A DNA stretch of 64,000 bases, from NCBI RefSeq assembly GCF_042646165.1, contig NZ_JBHRTC010000003.1; one strand, given 5' to 3'. The translations under genes and the position numbers were made by a program. The DNA is from Microbaculum marinum. Lineage in GTDB: Bacteria; Pseudomonadota; Alphaproteobacteria; Rhizobiales; Tepidamorphaceae. Positions within the stretch are counted from its first letter, which is position 1. Each line of letters starts with the position of its first letter. The notes below the pieces were generated by a model. It made no database searches. It had not been told where the DNA came from and worked only from the letters and a program-made list of their open reading frames with translations. This document shows, one piece after another, positions 1 through 7,110 of the stretch.

Positions 1-1
1 C

Positions 2-430
2 GCCTTCGCGATCGCCCGGGCAATGCACGAAGAGACGCCGGAGCACTACGAGACCCTGTCGCGCGTGGTCGTGCCGGGCCGCTATCTGGAGCCCGGCGTG
101 CACCTGCGCGCCGAGCGGCCGCCGTTCCGGCACGACCGGGAGGGCAATCTCGTTCAGGTCACCTTCAACAACTACGACCGGGCACCGTTCCTGCTGCCGG
201 CCGACGAGATGGCCGCCTTCTATGCAGCCTACGGCGAGTTCCACCGCCGCGCCTCCGACCAGGACAACTGGCTGAAGATTCCGCTGAGGCCCGGGATGAC
301 GCTGATATTCGACAACTGGCGGTGCCTGCACGGACGCATGGGCTACGTCGGCAAGCGCGTGTTCTACGGCTGCTATCACGACCGGGCCGACTACGAAAGC
401 AGGCTTCGCACGGTGGGAGCCGCAGCCTGA
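2..430 (+). CDS. TauD/TfdA-family dioxygenase, trimethyllysine/gamma-butyrobetaine type (5'-truncated)
   Basis: C-terminal ~142 residues of a gene whose start lies left of the window; the frame is open from base 2. The stretch FDNWRCLHGR carries the third iron-ligand histidine and the arginine that binds 2-oxoglutarate in Fe(II)/2OG dioxygenases. The ending RVFYGCYHDRADY resembles trimethyllysine and gamma-butyrobetaine dioxygenases more than taurine dioxygenase. The N-terminal HxD iron ligands are outside the window. Family members hydroxylate quaternary-ammonium amino acids in carnitine-type metabolism; the substrate here is unknown. The next gene starts 13 bases downstream, so the two are probably co-transcribed. 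Confidence 0.75.
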   Translation, partial: AFAIARAMHEETPEHYETLSRVVVPGRYLEPGVHLRAERPPFRHDREGNLVQVTFNNYDRAPFLLPADEMAAFYAAYGEFHRRASDQDNWLKIPLRPGMTLIFDNWRCLHGRMGYVGKRVFYGCYHDRADYESRLRTVGAAA

Positions 431-443
431 GAGGAGGGGCCTG

Positions 444-1235
444 ATGGCATATTCCGACCGCCCGGTGTGGCGGTTCGAGAACGCGATCGTACGCGAACCT
501 TCGGCGAGCGCCGTGGACGGCCTGAGGGCCGTCGACCGCGGCGCCCCATCCATCGACGCCCTGAGGGCCGAACATCGCGCCTATGTCGACGCGCTCACGG
601 CGGCCGGGGTCACGGTCGACATACTGCCGCCGCTCGAGGACTTCCCCGACTCCATGTTCGTGGAGGATCCGGCGCTCGTCTTCCCCGACTGCGCCATTGC
701 GCTTCGGCCCGGCGCGCCATCGCGGCTCGGCGAGACCGCCCGGATCGAGCCCGTCCTGAAGGCGCGCTTTCCCTCCTTCCACACCCTGCCATGCCTCGGC
801 TACGTCGACGGCGGCGACATCCTGGTCACTCCGCACCGCGTCTATATCGGCCTGTCGGCGCGCACCGATCGCACCGGCGCCGGCGCGCTCGCCTCCATCC
901 TGGCCGATACCGGCCGCGCAGCGAAGATCGTCGCGACGCCGCCGGGGATCCTGCATCTCAAGACCGCCTGCTCGCTGCTCGACGGCGAGACGGTGCTCGC
1001 CACCAGGGCGATGCGCGACGCCGGACTGTTCGAGGACATGGAGACGATCCTCGTCGCGGAGGGCGAAGAGGCCGCCGCCAATGCGTTGCGCGTCAACGAC
1101 GTCGTACTGCTGGGCAGCGCCTTCGCGCAGACCCGCTCCCGACTGGAGGAGGCGGGCTTCGATGTCGTCGGCGTCCCGGTGGAGGAAGTCGGCAAGCTCG
1201 ATGCGGGACTGTCCTGCATGTCGCTGAGATGGTGA
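444..1235 (+). CDS. Dimethylarginine dimethylaminohydrolase (DDAH)-family amidinohydrolase
   Basis: A 263-residue guanidine-modifying-superfamily protein, about the usual DDAH length. DDAH hydrolyses N-methylated arginines to citrulline plus methylamines. Visible landmarks are FVEDPA (residues 72-77), YVDGGD (120-125), His171 in LHLKTACS and the nucleophile Cys258 in LDAGLSCMS, which give the expected Cys-His catalytic pair near the C terminus. The GGGCCTG ahead of the ATG is a weak ribosome site. It lies 13 bases after a 2OG dioxygenase and about 120 bases before an amino-acid binding protein, suggesting uptake and breakdown of a modified arginine or related guanidino compound. A plain arginine deiminase would be ~400 residues, so DDAH is the better fit. 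Confidence 0.85.
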   Translation: MAYSDRPVWRFENAIVREPSASAVDGLRAVDRGAPSIDALRAEHRAYVDALTAAGVTVDILPPLEDFPDSMFVEDPALVFPDCAIALRPGAPSRLGETARIEPVLKARFPSFHTLPCLGYVDGGDILVTPHRVYIGLSARTDRTGAGALASILADTGRAAKIVATPPGILHLKTACSLLDGETVLATRAMRDAGLFEDMETILVAEGEEAAANALRVNDVVLLGSAFAQTRSRLEEAGFDVVGVPVEEVGKLDAGLSCMSLRW

Positions 1236-1356
1236 AGTCTGGCCCAGGAGTGAGGGGCAGGCGAACAGACGGGATGACAGCAACACGGAGGACATGCAAA
1301 AGTCTCTACACGAGAAGGCCGGAACGGCCTGAAACTGGCAGAAACAGAGGGACAAG

Positions 1357-2196
1357 ATGAACAAGCAACCAGTATTTCTCGCCGCCGCGCTCGCCGGCGT
1401 TCTGGCCCTGGCCCCGGTGCTGACGACCGGCGCAACGGCAGGCGAGACGCTCGACCGGGTCATGTCCAACAAGAAGCTGGTCATGTCCTCGGACGCGGCC
1501 TACCCGCCCCAGTCCTTCCTCAACGACAGCAACGAGATGGACGGCTTCGACGTCGAGGTCGGCCGGGAGATCGCCAAGCGTCTCGGCGCCGAACTGGAAA
1601 TCATCACGCCGGCCTGGGAAGTCATCACCGCGGGCAACTGGAACGGACGCTGGGACCTCTCCGTCGGGTCGATGACCCCGACGAAGGCCCGCGCCGAGGT
1701 GCTCGACTTCCCGGCGGTCTATTACTACACGCCGGCCTCCTTCGCGGTGCACTCCGACAGCTCCGCCTCCAGCCTCTCGGATCTCAACGGCAAGACGATC
1801 GGCGTCTGTGGCGGCTGCACCTACGAGGCCTACCTGAACAAGAACCTGGTGATTGACGCGGAAGGCACGCCCGCCTTCGAATATCAGGTCGAGCCCGGCG
1901 ACATCCGCTCCTACGAGACCGACACCAACGTCTTCGACGACCTGAAGCTCGGCGACGGCGCCCGTCTCGATGCCGTGCTGTCCGCCGAACCGACCATCCG
2001 CGAGGCGATCAAGAACGGCTATCCCATGAAGATCATCGGCGAGCCGGTGTTCTACGAGCCGCTCGCCGTCGCCGTCGACAAGGGCGACCCGGAGTTCAGC
2101 GCCAAGATCGCCGAGGTGATCAAGGAAATGAAGGACGACGGCACGCTCTCGAGCCTTTCCGAGAAATGGTACGGCACGGACTACACCAGCCCGTAG
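1357..2196 (+). CDS. Amino-acid ABC transporter, periplasmic substrate-binding protein
   Basis: A 279-residue solute-binding protein of the SBP_bac_3 (polar amino acid) family. Residues 1-30 form a Sec signal peptide with a hydrophobic core and a likely cut after ATA. The mature part opens with the usual KLVMSSDAAYPPQSF stretch and contains DGFDVEVGREIAKRLG and the GSMTPTKARAEVLDFP segment of the ligand-binding cleft. AGAGGGACAAG before the ATG is a good ribosome site. It precedes the permease gene by ~50 bases. Within the family it could bind basic or polar amino acids; the neighbouring DDAH gene makes an arginine derivative plausible, but that is inference. Confidence 0.88.
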   Translation: MNKQPVFLAAALAGVLALAPVLTTGATAGETLDRVMSNKKLVMSSDAAYPPQSFLNDSNEMDGFDVEVGREIAKRLGAELEIITPAWEVITAGNWNGRWDLSVGSMTPTKARAEVLDFPAVYYYTPASFAVHSDSSASSLSDLNGKTIGVCGGCTYEAYLNKNLVIDAEGTPAFEYQVEPGDIRSYETDTNVFDDLKLGDGARLDAVLSAEPTIREAIKNGYPMKIIGEPVFYEPLAVAVDKGDPEFSAKIAEVIKEMKDDGTLSSLSEKWYGTDYTSP

Positions 2197-2248
2197 CCGA
2201 GACCAGCCGGGACAGTCCGGCGCCCCGGCGCCGGACGGCTTCCGAACG

Positions 2249-3214
2249 GTGACCGTCACCATCAGCGAATTGTGGGAGCAGCGGCCGGTCCGGTGGCTGC
2301 TGCTCGCCCTTCTCAGCATCGCGTTCTTCTACTACGTCGACCTTCGCGGCAGCGCTCTGGGGGAGCTGCTCCGCCCGGCGATCGGCGAGCCTGCGGACAG
2401 CGGCCTGCACGGCCGCTTCGCCTGCGCGCTGGTCGCAACCGTTCTGCTCCTGCTCAACTTCATTGCGATCCGGCTGCTGCCGCGCAACTATCAGGTCCTG
2501 GTCGTGTGGCTGGAACTGCTGGTGCTGTTCCTCGCCTTCTTCTACTCGTTCGATCTCTCGTTCGAGTTCATCGGCCGGAAGATCGGCTTCCTGATCTCCC
2601 AGGGCGCCGTGACGACGATCTACATCTCGCTGATCTCGATCGCCATCGCCAGCGTCATCGCGCTCGTCGCCGCCCTGTCGAAGATGTCGCAGAATCCGTT
2701 CCTGTACGGCATATCGACCTTCTACATCTCGTTCTTTCGCGGCCTGCCGCTGCTGATGCAGATCTACCTGATCTATATCGGCCTGCCGGCACTCGGCTTC
2801 GTCATCGATCCGGTGCCCGCCGGCATCACCGCGCTGTCGGTGTGCTACGGCGCCTACATGGCCGAGATCTTCCGGGCCGGCATACAGGGAGTGTCGAAAG
2901 GCCAGGCGGAGGCGGCCTACGCGCTCGGCCTGAAACCCTGGCAGACCATGCGCAAGATCGTGCTGCCGCAGGCGATGCGGCTGATCGTGCCGCCGACCGG
3001 AAACCAGTTCATCGCCATGCTGAAGGATTCCTCGCTGGTCTCGGTGGTCGGCGTCTGGGAACTGACGTTTCTGGCGCGCACCCAGGGCCGTTCGGAGTTC
3101 AAGCACCTGGAGATGCTGATCACCGCCTCGCTGATCTACTGGATCCTTTCGATTTTCTTCGAACTCCTGCAGGCTCGCCTGGAGGCCTATTACGGTCGCG
3201 GCGACAGGCGCTGA
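2249..3214 (+). CDS. Amino-acid ABC transporter permease (HisM/GlnP family)
   Basis: A 321-residue inner-membrane permease with a GTG start. An N-terminal region with about three hydrophobic segments (to residue ~110) precedes the binding-protein-dependent permease domain (about 125-315). The EAA loop, which contacts the ATPase, reads EAAYALGLKPWQTMRKIVLPQAMR in part (near residue 225-250). The domain carries FRGLPLLMQIYLIYIGLP, typical of polar amino-acid permeases. Only one permease gene is present and no ATPase gene follows. The complex must therefore be a homodimer and use an ATPase encoded outside the window, perhaps upstream of the dioxygenase. Confidence 0.87.
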   Translation: MTVTISELWEQRPVRWLLLALLSIAFFYYVDLRGSALGELLRPAIGEPADSGLHGRFACALVATVLLLLNFIAIRLLPRNYQVLVVWLELLVLFLAFFYSFDLSFEFIGRKIGFLISQGAVTTIYISLISIAIASVIALVAALSKMSQNPFLYGISTFYISFFRGLPLLMQIYLIYIGLPALGFVIDPVPAGITALSVCYGAYMAEIFRAGIQGVSKGQAEAAYALGLKPWQTMRKIVLPQAMRLIVPPTGNQFIAMLKDSSLVSVVGVWELTFLARTQGRSEFKHLEMLITASLIYWILSIFFELLQARLEAYYGRGDRR

Positions 3215-3250
3215 CCGACGACCCGCGCCCGACGGGGATCACGCAGCGTT

Positions 3251-3266
3251 AACCGTTTCGACGGTT
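3251..3266. other. Perfect 6-bp hairpin / inverted repeat between permease and poxB-like gene
   Basis: AACCGT-TTCG-ACGGTT forms a 6-bp stem with a TTCG tetraloop 36 bases after the permease stop and about 57 bases before the poxB-like ATG. The T-run after it is too short for a convincing intrinsic terminator, so it could equally be an operator or a 3'-end stabilising hairpin. Confidence 0.35.
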
Positions 3267-3322
3267 TGAGCTGACCATAGTCCCGCTGCAGACAATCCGG
3301 GAACCGACAGGGAGACGGCGCC

Positions 3323-5038
3323 ATGGCGAAACTCGTAGCCGACGTGATCATCGAGACATTGCAGGAAGCGGGCGCGAAACGGTGCTACGGCGTCGTCGGC
3401 GACACCCTCAACTTCGTCACTGACGCGATCCGCCGCAGCGACATGGAATGGATCCACGTCCGCCACGAGGAGGTCGGCGGATTCGCCGCCGGCGCCGACG
3501 CCTATCTGACCGAGGAACTTGTCTGCTGCGCGGGATCGGCAGGCCCCGGCAGCCTGCATTTCGTTAACGGCCTGTTCGAGAGCCACCGCAACGGCGCGCC
3601 GGTGGTGATGATCGCCACGCAGATCGACCGCATCCAGTCGGGCCTCGGCTTTCCGCAGGACGTGGACCAGCGCAAGATCTACGAGCAGTATTCCGTCTTC
3701 TGCGAGTACATCTCCCACCCCGACCAGGCCCGCCGGATCACCGCCATGGCCGCCCAGGCGGCGCTCAACAGGCGGGGCGTCGCCGTCATCATCGTCAACG
3801 GCGACATGACCAAGGAGAAGACGGACGACGCCATTCACTGGAAGGTGTCGCGGCCGAAGCCGGTGATCCGACCCAGCGACGAGGAACTTCGCGAGATCGC
3901 CGATCTCGTCAACGCCGCCGGCAAGATCGCCATCTATGGCGGCTATGGCTGCCGCCACGCCCATGATGAAGTCATGGCGCTCGCCGCCAGGCTGAAGGCG
4001 CCGGTCGCCCACACGTCCCGCGCCAAGGAATTCCTCGAGCACGACAATCCCTACAACGTCTCGATGACCGGCCTGATCGGCATCAAGTCGGGCTTCGAGG
4101 CCGTCGAGCACTGCGATCTTTTGCTGTGCCTGGGGACGGACTTCGCCTGGACTCAGTTCTATCCTAAGAAGGCGAAGATCGTTCAGATCGACACCGACCC
4201 GACCAACATCGGCAAGCGCACTCCGGTGACGCTCGGCGTCGTCGGCGACGTCGCCAACACGATCGACGCCTTGCTGCCCCTCCTCCACGAGCGTTCCGAC
4301 GACGCGTTCCTGTCGGCCAGCCTGAAGGAACACGAGCGCAGCATGAAGACGCTCGAGGACCAGACGAAGGAGCCGTCGCCGGACCTCATCCATCCGCAAT
4401 ACGTTGCCGCGACTCTGAACAGGCTGGCCGCCGAGGACGCGATCTTCACATCGGAAGGCGGAACGACCTTCGTCTGGATGCTGCGCTACATCCGCGGCAA
4501 CGGGAAGCGCCGCTTCGCCACCAGCCTGCTGCACGGCACGATGGCCAACTCCTATCCGATGGCGATCGGCTGCCAGAAGTCGCATCCCGGCCGCCAGGTC
4601 GTCGCGATGTGCGGTGACGGCGGCATGACCATGCTGATGGGCGACCTGCTGACGCTTGTCCAGGAGAACCTGCCGGTGAAGCTGCTGGTCTTCAACAACG
4701 GCTCGCTCGGCTTCGTCGAAATGGAGATGAAGATCGAGGGCATGCTCGATGCCTACACGGACCTGAAGAACCCGCATTTCTCGAAGCTAGCGGAGTCCTG
4801 CGGATTCTACGGCGCCCGTGTCGAGGACGCCGGCGAACTGGAAGGCGCGATGCGCGACTGGCTCGCCCATGACGGTCCGGCGTTGCTCGACGTCAAGGTC
4901 AACCGTTTCGAACTGGTGATGCCGCCGACCGTGGAGGTCAGCCAGGCGGTGTCGACGGCGATGTACGGCGTCAAGGCAGTGCTCAACGGCCGGCTCGACG
5001 ATGTCTGGGCCCTGGCCGAGAACAACTTCCTGAAGTAG
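3323..5038 (+). CDS. Thiamine-diphosphate enzyme, pyruvate oxidase/PoxB-like
   Basis: A 571-residue member of the acetolactate synthase/pyruvate oxidase superfamily. The N-terminal Pyr domain has the catalytic glutamate in HVRHEEVGGFAAGA (residues ~46-57). The C-terminal PP domain has the ThDP-binding GDGG...NN motif, from MCGDGGMTM to LLVFNNGSLGF (residues ~428-462). The length and the GVVGDTLNFVTDAIRR start match ubiquinone-dependent pyruvate dehydrogenase (PoxB), which oxidises pyruvate to acetate and CO2 and passes electrons to quinone. CAGGGAGACGG precedes the ATG. It ends 28 bases before the convergent acyltransferase. An acetolactate-synthase or sulfoacetaldehyde-type role cannot be excluded from sequence reading alone. 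Confidence 0.8.
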   Translation: MAKLVADVIIETLQEAGAKRCYGVVGDTLNFVTDAIRRSDMEWIHVRHEEVGGFAAGADAYLTEELVCCAGSAGPGSLHFVNGLFESHRNGAPVVMIATQIDRIQSGLGFPQDVDQRKIYEQYSVFCEYISHPDQARRITAMAAQAALNRRGVAVIIVNGDMTKEKTDDAIHWKVSRPKPVIRPSDEELREIADLVNAAGKIAIYGGYGCRHAHDEVMALAARLKAPVAHTSRAKEFLEHDNPYNVSMTGLIGIKSGFEAVEHCDLLLCLGTDFAWTQFYPKKAKIVQIDTDPTNIGKRTPVTLGVVGDVANTIDALLPLLHERSDDAFLSASLKEHERSMKTLEDQTKEPSPDLIHPQYVAATLNRLAAEDAIFTSEGGTTFVWMLRYIRGNGKRRFATSLLHGTMANSYPMAIGCQKSHPGRQVVAMCGDGGMTMLMGDLLTLVQENLPVKLLVFNNGSLGFVEMEMKIEGMLDAYTDLKNPHFSKLAESCGFYGARVEDAGELEGAMRDWLAHDGPALLDVKVNRFELVMPPTVEVSQAVSTAMYGVKAVLNGRLDDVWALAENNFLK

Positions 5039-5066
5039 GCGGACGCCGCAAGCAGCCTGTCCGGCT

Positions 5067-7034
5067 TCAAGAGGGCGGATTGCGGCGGCCCTTCAGGAAC
5101 TCCAGGATGCCCTCGTCGACCATCCGGTTGCCGAAGAACCGGGCGCCGTCGAGCGTCCAGTGGCCGTAGTCGTAGAACAGCAGGCGCCCGGCCTCGTCGA
5201 AGGCGAAGCAGGCGTCCTCTTGCGGACATATCAGCGGCTCCCTGGCGACGAACGTCACATCGCGGTCTTCGGCGACGTCCCGGAGCGTCCGGTTGAGCGC
5301 GGACACGTCGAAGCGGTGGGCGGCGATGTAGCGGTCGAAGCCGTCGAAGGCGCGGTACCGCGCCAGCAGCGAGGGGACGTCGTCGAACTCGACGGTGCGG
5401 GCGAAGACGATGATCTTCGCCTCCGACCGCTTGCGGATCGCGTCGATCGTCCTGCCCACCTCCACGGCCCCGACCGGGTCCCATCGGACCGAAAACACGA
5501 TGTAGTCGGCGCTCCTCACCAGCGGGCTCTCGATCAGCTTGCGCACTTCGGCGTTGCAGCGATCGATGGCGCCCTGCGTGAGCACCGCGGAGACGGCGCG
5601 GGGGCCGATATAGGGCTGGCACTGGGTCTGGATCGGCCGGTAGACCACGTCGAGCGTGTCGCCGAGCCGCTCCGCGGCGAAGGCGAGCGCATTGGTCATG
5701 TCCTTGCCGTGCGAATCGCCGACCACCAGGATCGCCGTCTTGCCCCTGGCGAACCGCTTCTTGCGGCTCAGGGGACGCGCCATCTTCCAGGTCGCGTCGC
5801 GCTTTGCTTCCAGGTCGGCGACCGCCTCGCGGATCTCCCGGGGCAGCCGCGACGGCCAGCCGGCGCTCGACCAGGCGCTTGCCGCCGGCACGATCAGCAA
5901 CGCCGCCAGGCACGCGCAGACCAGCCCGAAGCGCCCGGGCGACCAGGCGCCGGACTTTGCAACGGCCCGCCGGAAGGGCGTCTCCACGAAGAAGTACATG
6001 CCGGTCGCCAGGGCGATCGAGGCGCCGACGATGGCGAACTGCTCGACGGCCGTCAGCGGTCGCACGATCCAGTATGTATAGAAGACGATCATCGGCCAGT
6101 GCACGAGATAGAGCGAGTACGAGATCAGCCCGATGCCGACCGCCACACGGTTGCTCAGCAGCCGGCCCAGCCGCGGCGCCGTGCCGGCATAGATGAGGAT
6201 CGCGGTGCCGATGCACGGCGGCAGCGCAGCGAGGCCGGGGAACACCGTCTCCTCGCTGTAGGCGAAGACCGGCCAGGCAATCAGCGCCAGGCCGACCAGA
6301 ACCAGCGGCTCGAGCAGAGCGGGTTCCGGCGACCGCCGTGCGACGAGCCAGACCATCAGGCCGCCGATGGCGAACTCGCTGACCCGGAACATCGGCAGGT
6401 AGAAGGTGGCCGGCGGGCTGTACTCAAGGCAGATTTCCGTCAGGACGAGGCTCAGGAGGCCGGCAGCGATCAGGAAGGCCGGCACGATCCACGCATGCTC
6501 GAACCCGCTCCGTCGCGCGGACAGCCGTCGGCCGGCCCATGTCAGGACCACGAGCGTGACCGGCCAGACGAGGTAGAACTGCTCCTCGACGCTCAGCGAC
6601 CAGGTATGCAGCAGCGGCTTCACGTCGGCGCTGGCGTCGAAATAGCCACTCTCCCGCCAGAACAGGACGTTCGACAGCGACAGGATCGTGAACACGACCG
6701 AGCGCGCGAAGCGCTCGAGATCGGCCGGCGAGAACAGCCAGGCCGCAAATCCGAACGACACAAGGACTGTGAAGTACAGTGCCGGAAACAGCCGGCGCGC
6801 CCGCCTGGCGTAAAACTGGGCGAAGCTGAACGTCCCGGCTTGGACCTGTCCGCAGATCAGCCGGGTGATCAGGAACCCGCTGATCACGAAGAACACGTCG
6901 ACGCCCACATAGCCGCCGCCGAACGGCGCGAAGCCGACGTGGAAGAAGACGACCGCAAGAACCGCGACGGCGCGCAATCCGTCGATATCGGGTCGGTAGC
7001 CCTGCCCGTCTATCCGTAGTTGGTCGGCGTTCAT
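5067..7034 (-). CDS. Membrane O-acyltransferase (acyltransferase_3) fused to SGNH domain
   Basis: A 655-residue OafA/YrhL-type protein that probably acetylates a surface polysaccharide. Residues ~10-370 are the integral-membrane acyltransferase_3 domain with about ten membrane segments, beginning YRPDIDGLRAVAVLAVVFFH with its catalytic-type histidine. A linker leads to a periplasmic SGNH hydrolase-like domain (~430-650) with GDSHGKD (nucleophile serine) and a C-terminal HWTLDGARFF segment that supplies the His. The start is an ATG with CAGGA upstream. It is convergent with poxB-like and stands alone on the minus strand. No polysaccharide synthesis genes are nearby, so the acceptor is unknown. 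Confidence 0.88.
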   Translation of the reverse strand: MNADQLRIDGQGYRPDIDGLRAVAVLAVVFFHVGFAPFGGGYVGVDVFFVISGFLITRLICGQVQAGTFSFAQFYARRARRLFPALYFTVLVSFGFAAWLFSPADLERFARSVVFTILSLSNVLFWRESGYFDASADVKPLLHTWSLSVEEQFYLVWPVTLVVLTWAGRRLSARRSGFEHAWIVPAFLIAAGLLSLVLTEICLEYSPPATFYLPMFRVSEFAIGGLMVWLVARRSPEPALLEPLVLVGLALIAWPVFAYSEETVFPGLAALPPCIGTAILIYAGTAPRLGRLLSNRVAVGIGLISYSLYLVHWPMIVFYTYWIVRPLTAVEQFAIVGASIALATGMYFFVETPFRRAVAKSGAWSPGRFGLVCACLAALLIVPAASAWSSAGWPSRLPREIREAVADLEAKRDATWKMARPLSRKKRFARGKTAILVVGDSHGKDMTNALAFAAERLGDTLDVVYRPIQTQCQPYIGPRAVSAVLTQGAIDRCNAEVRKLIESPLVRSADYIVFSVRWDPVGAVEVGRTIDAIRKRSEAKIIVFARTVEFDDVPSLLARYRAFDGFDRYIAAHRFDVSALNRTLRDVAEDRDVTFVAREPLICPQEDACFAFDEAGRLLFYDYGHWTLDGARFFGNRMVDEGILEFLKGRRNPPS

Positions 7035-7110
7035 TGTCCTGGAGCAGGCCCGGCGGATCGGCGGGTACGACTAGACGCCGCGCCGGCGGTTGGCAATCGG
7101 CAGCGGCGCG

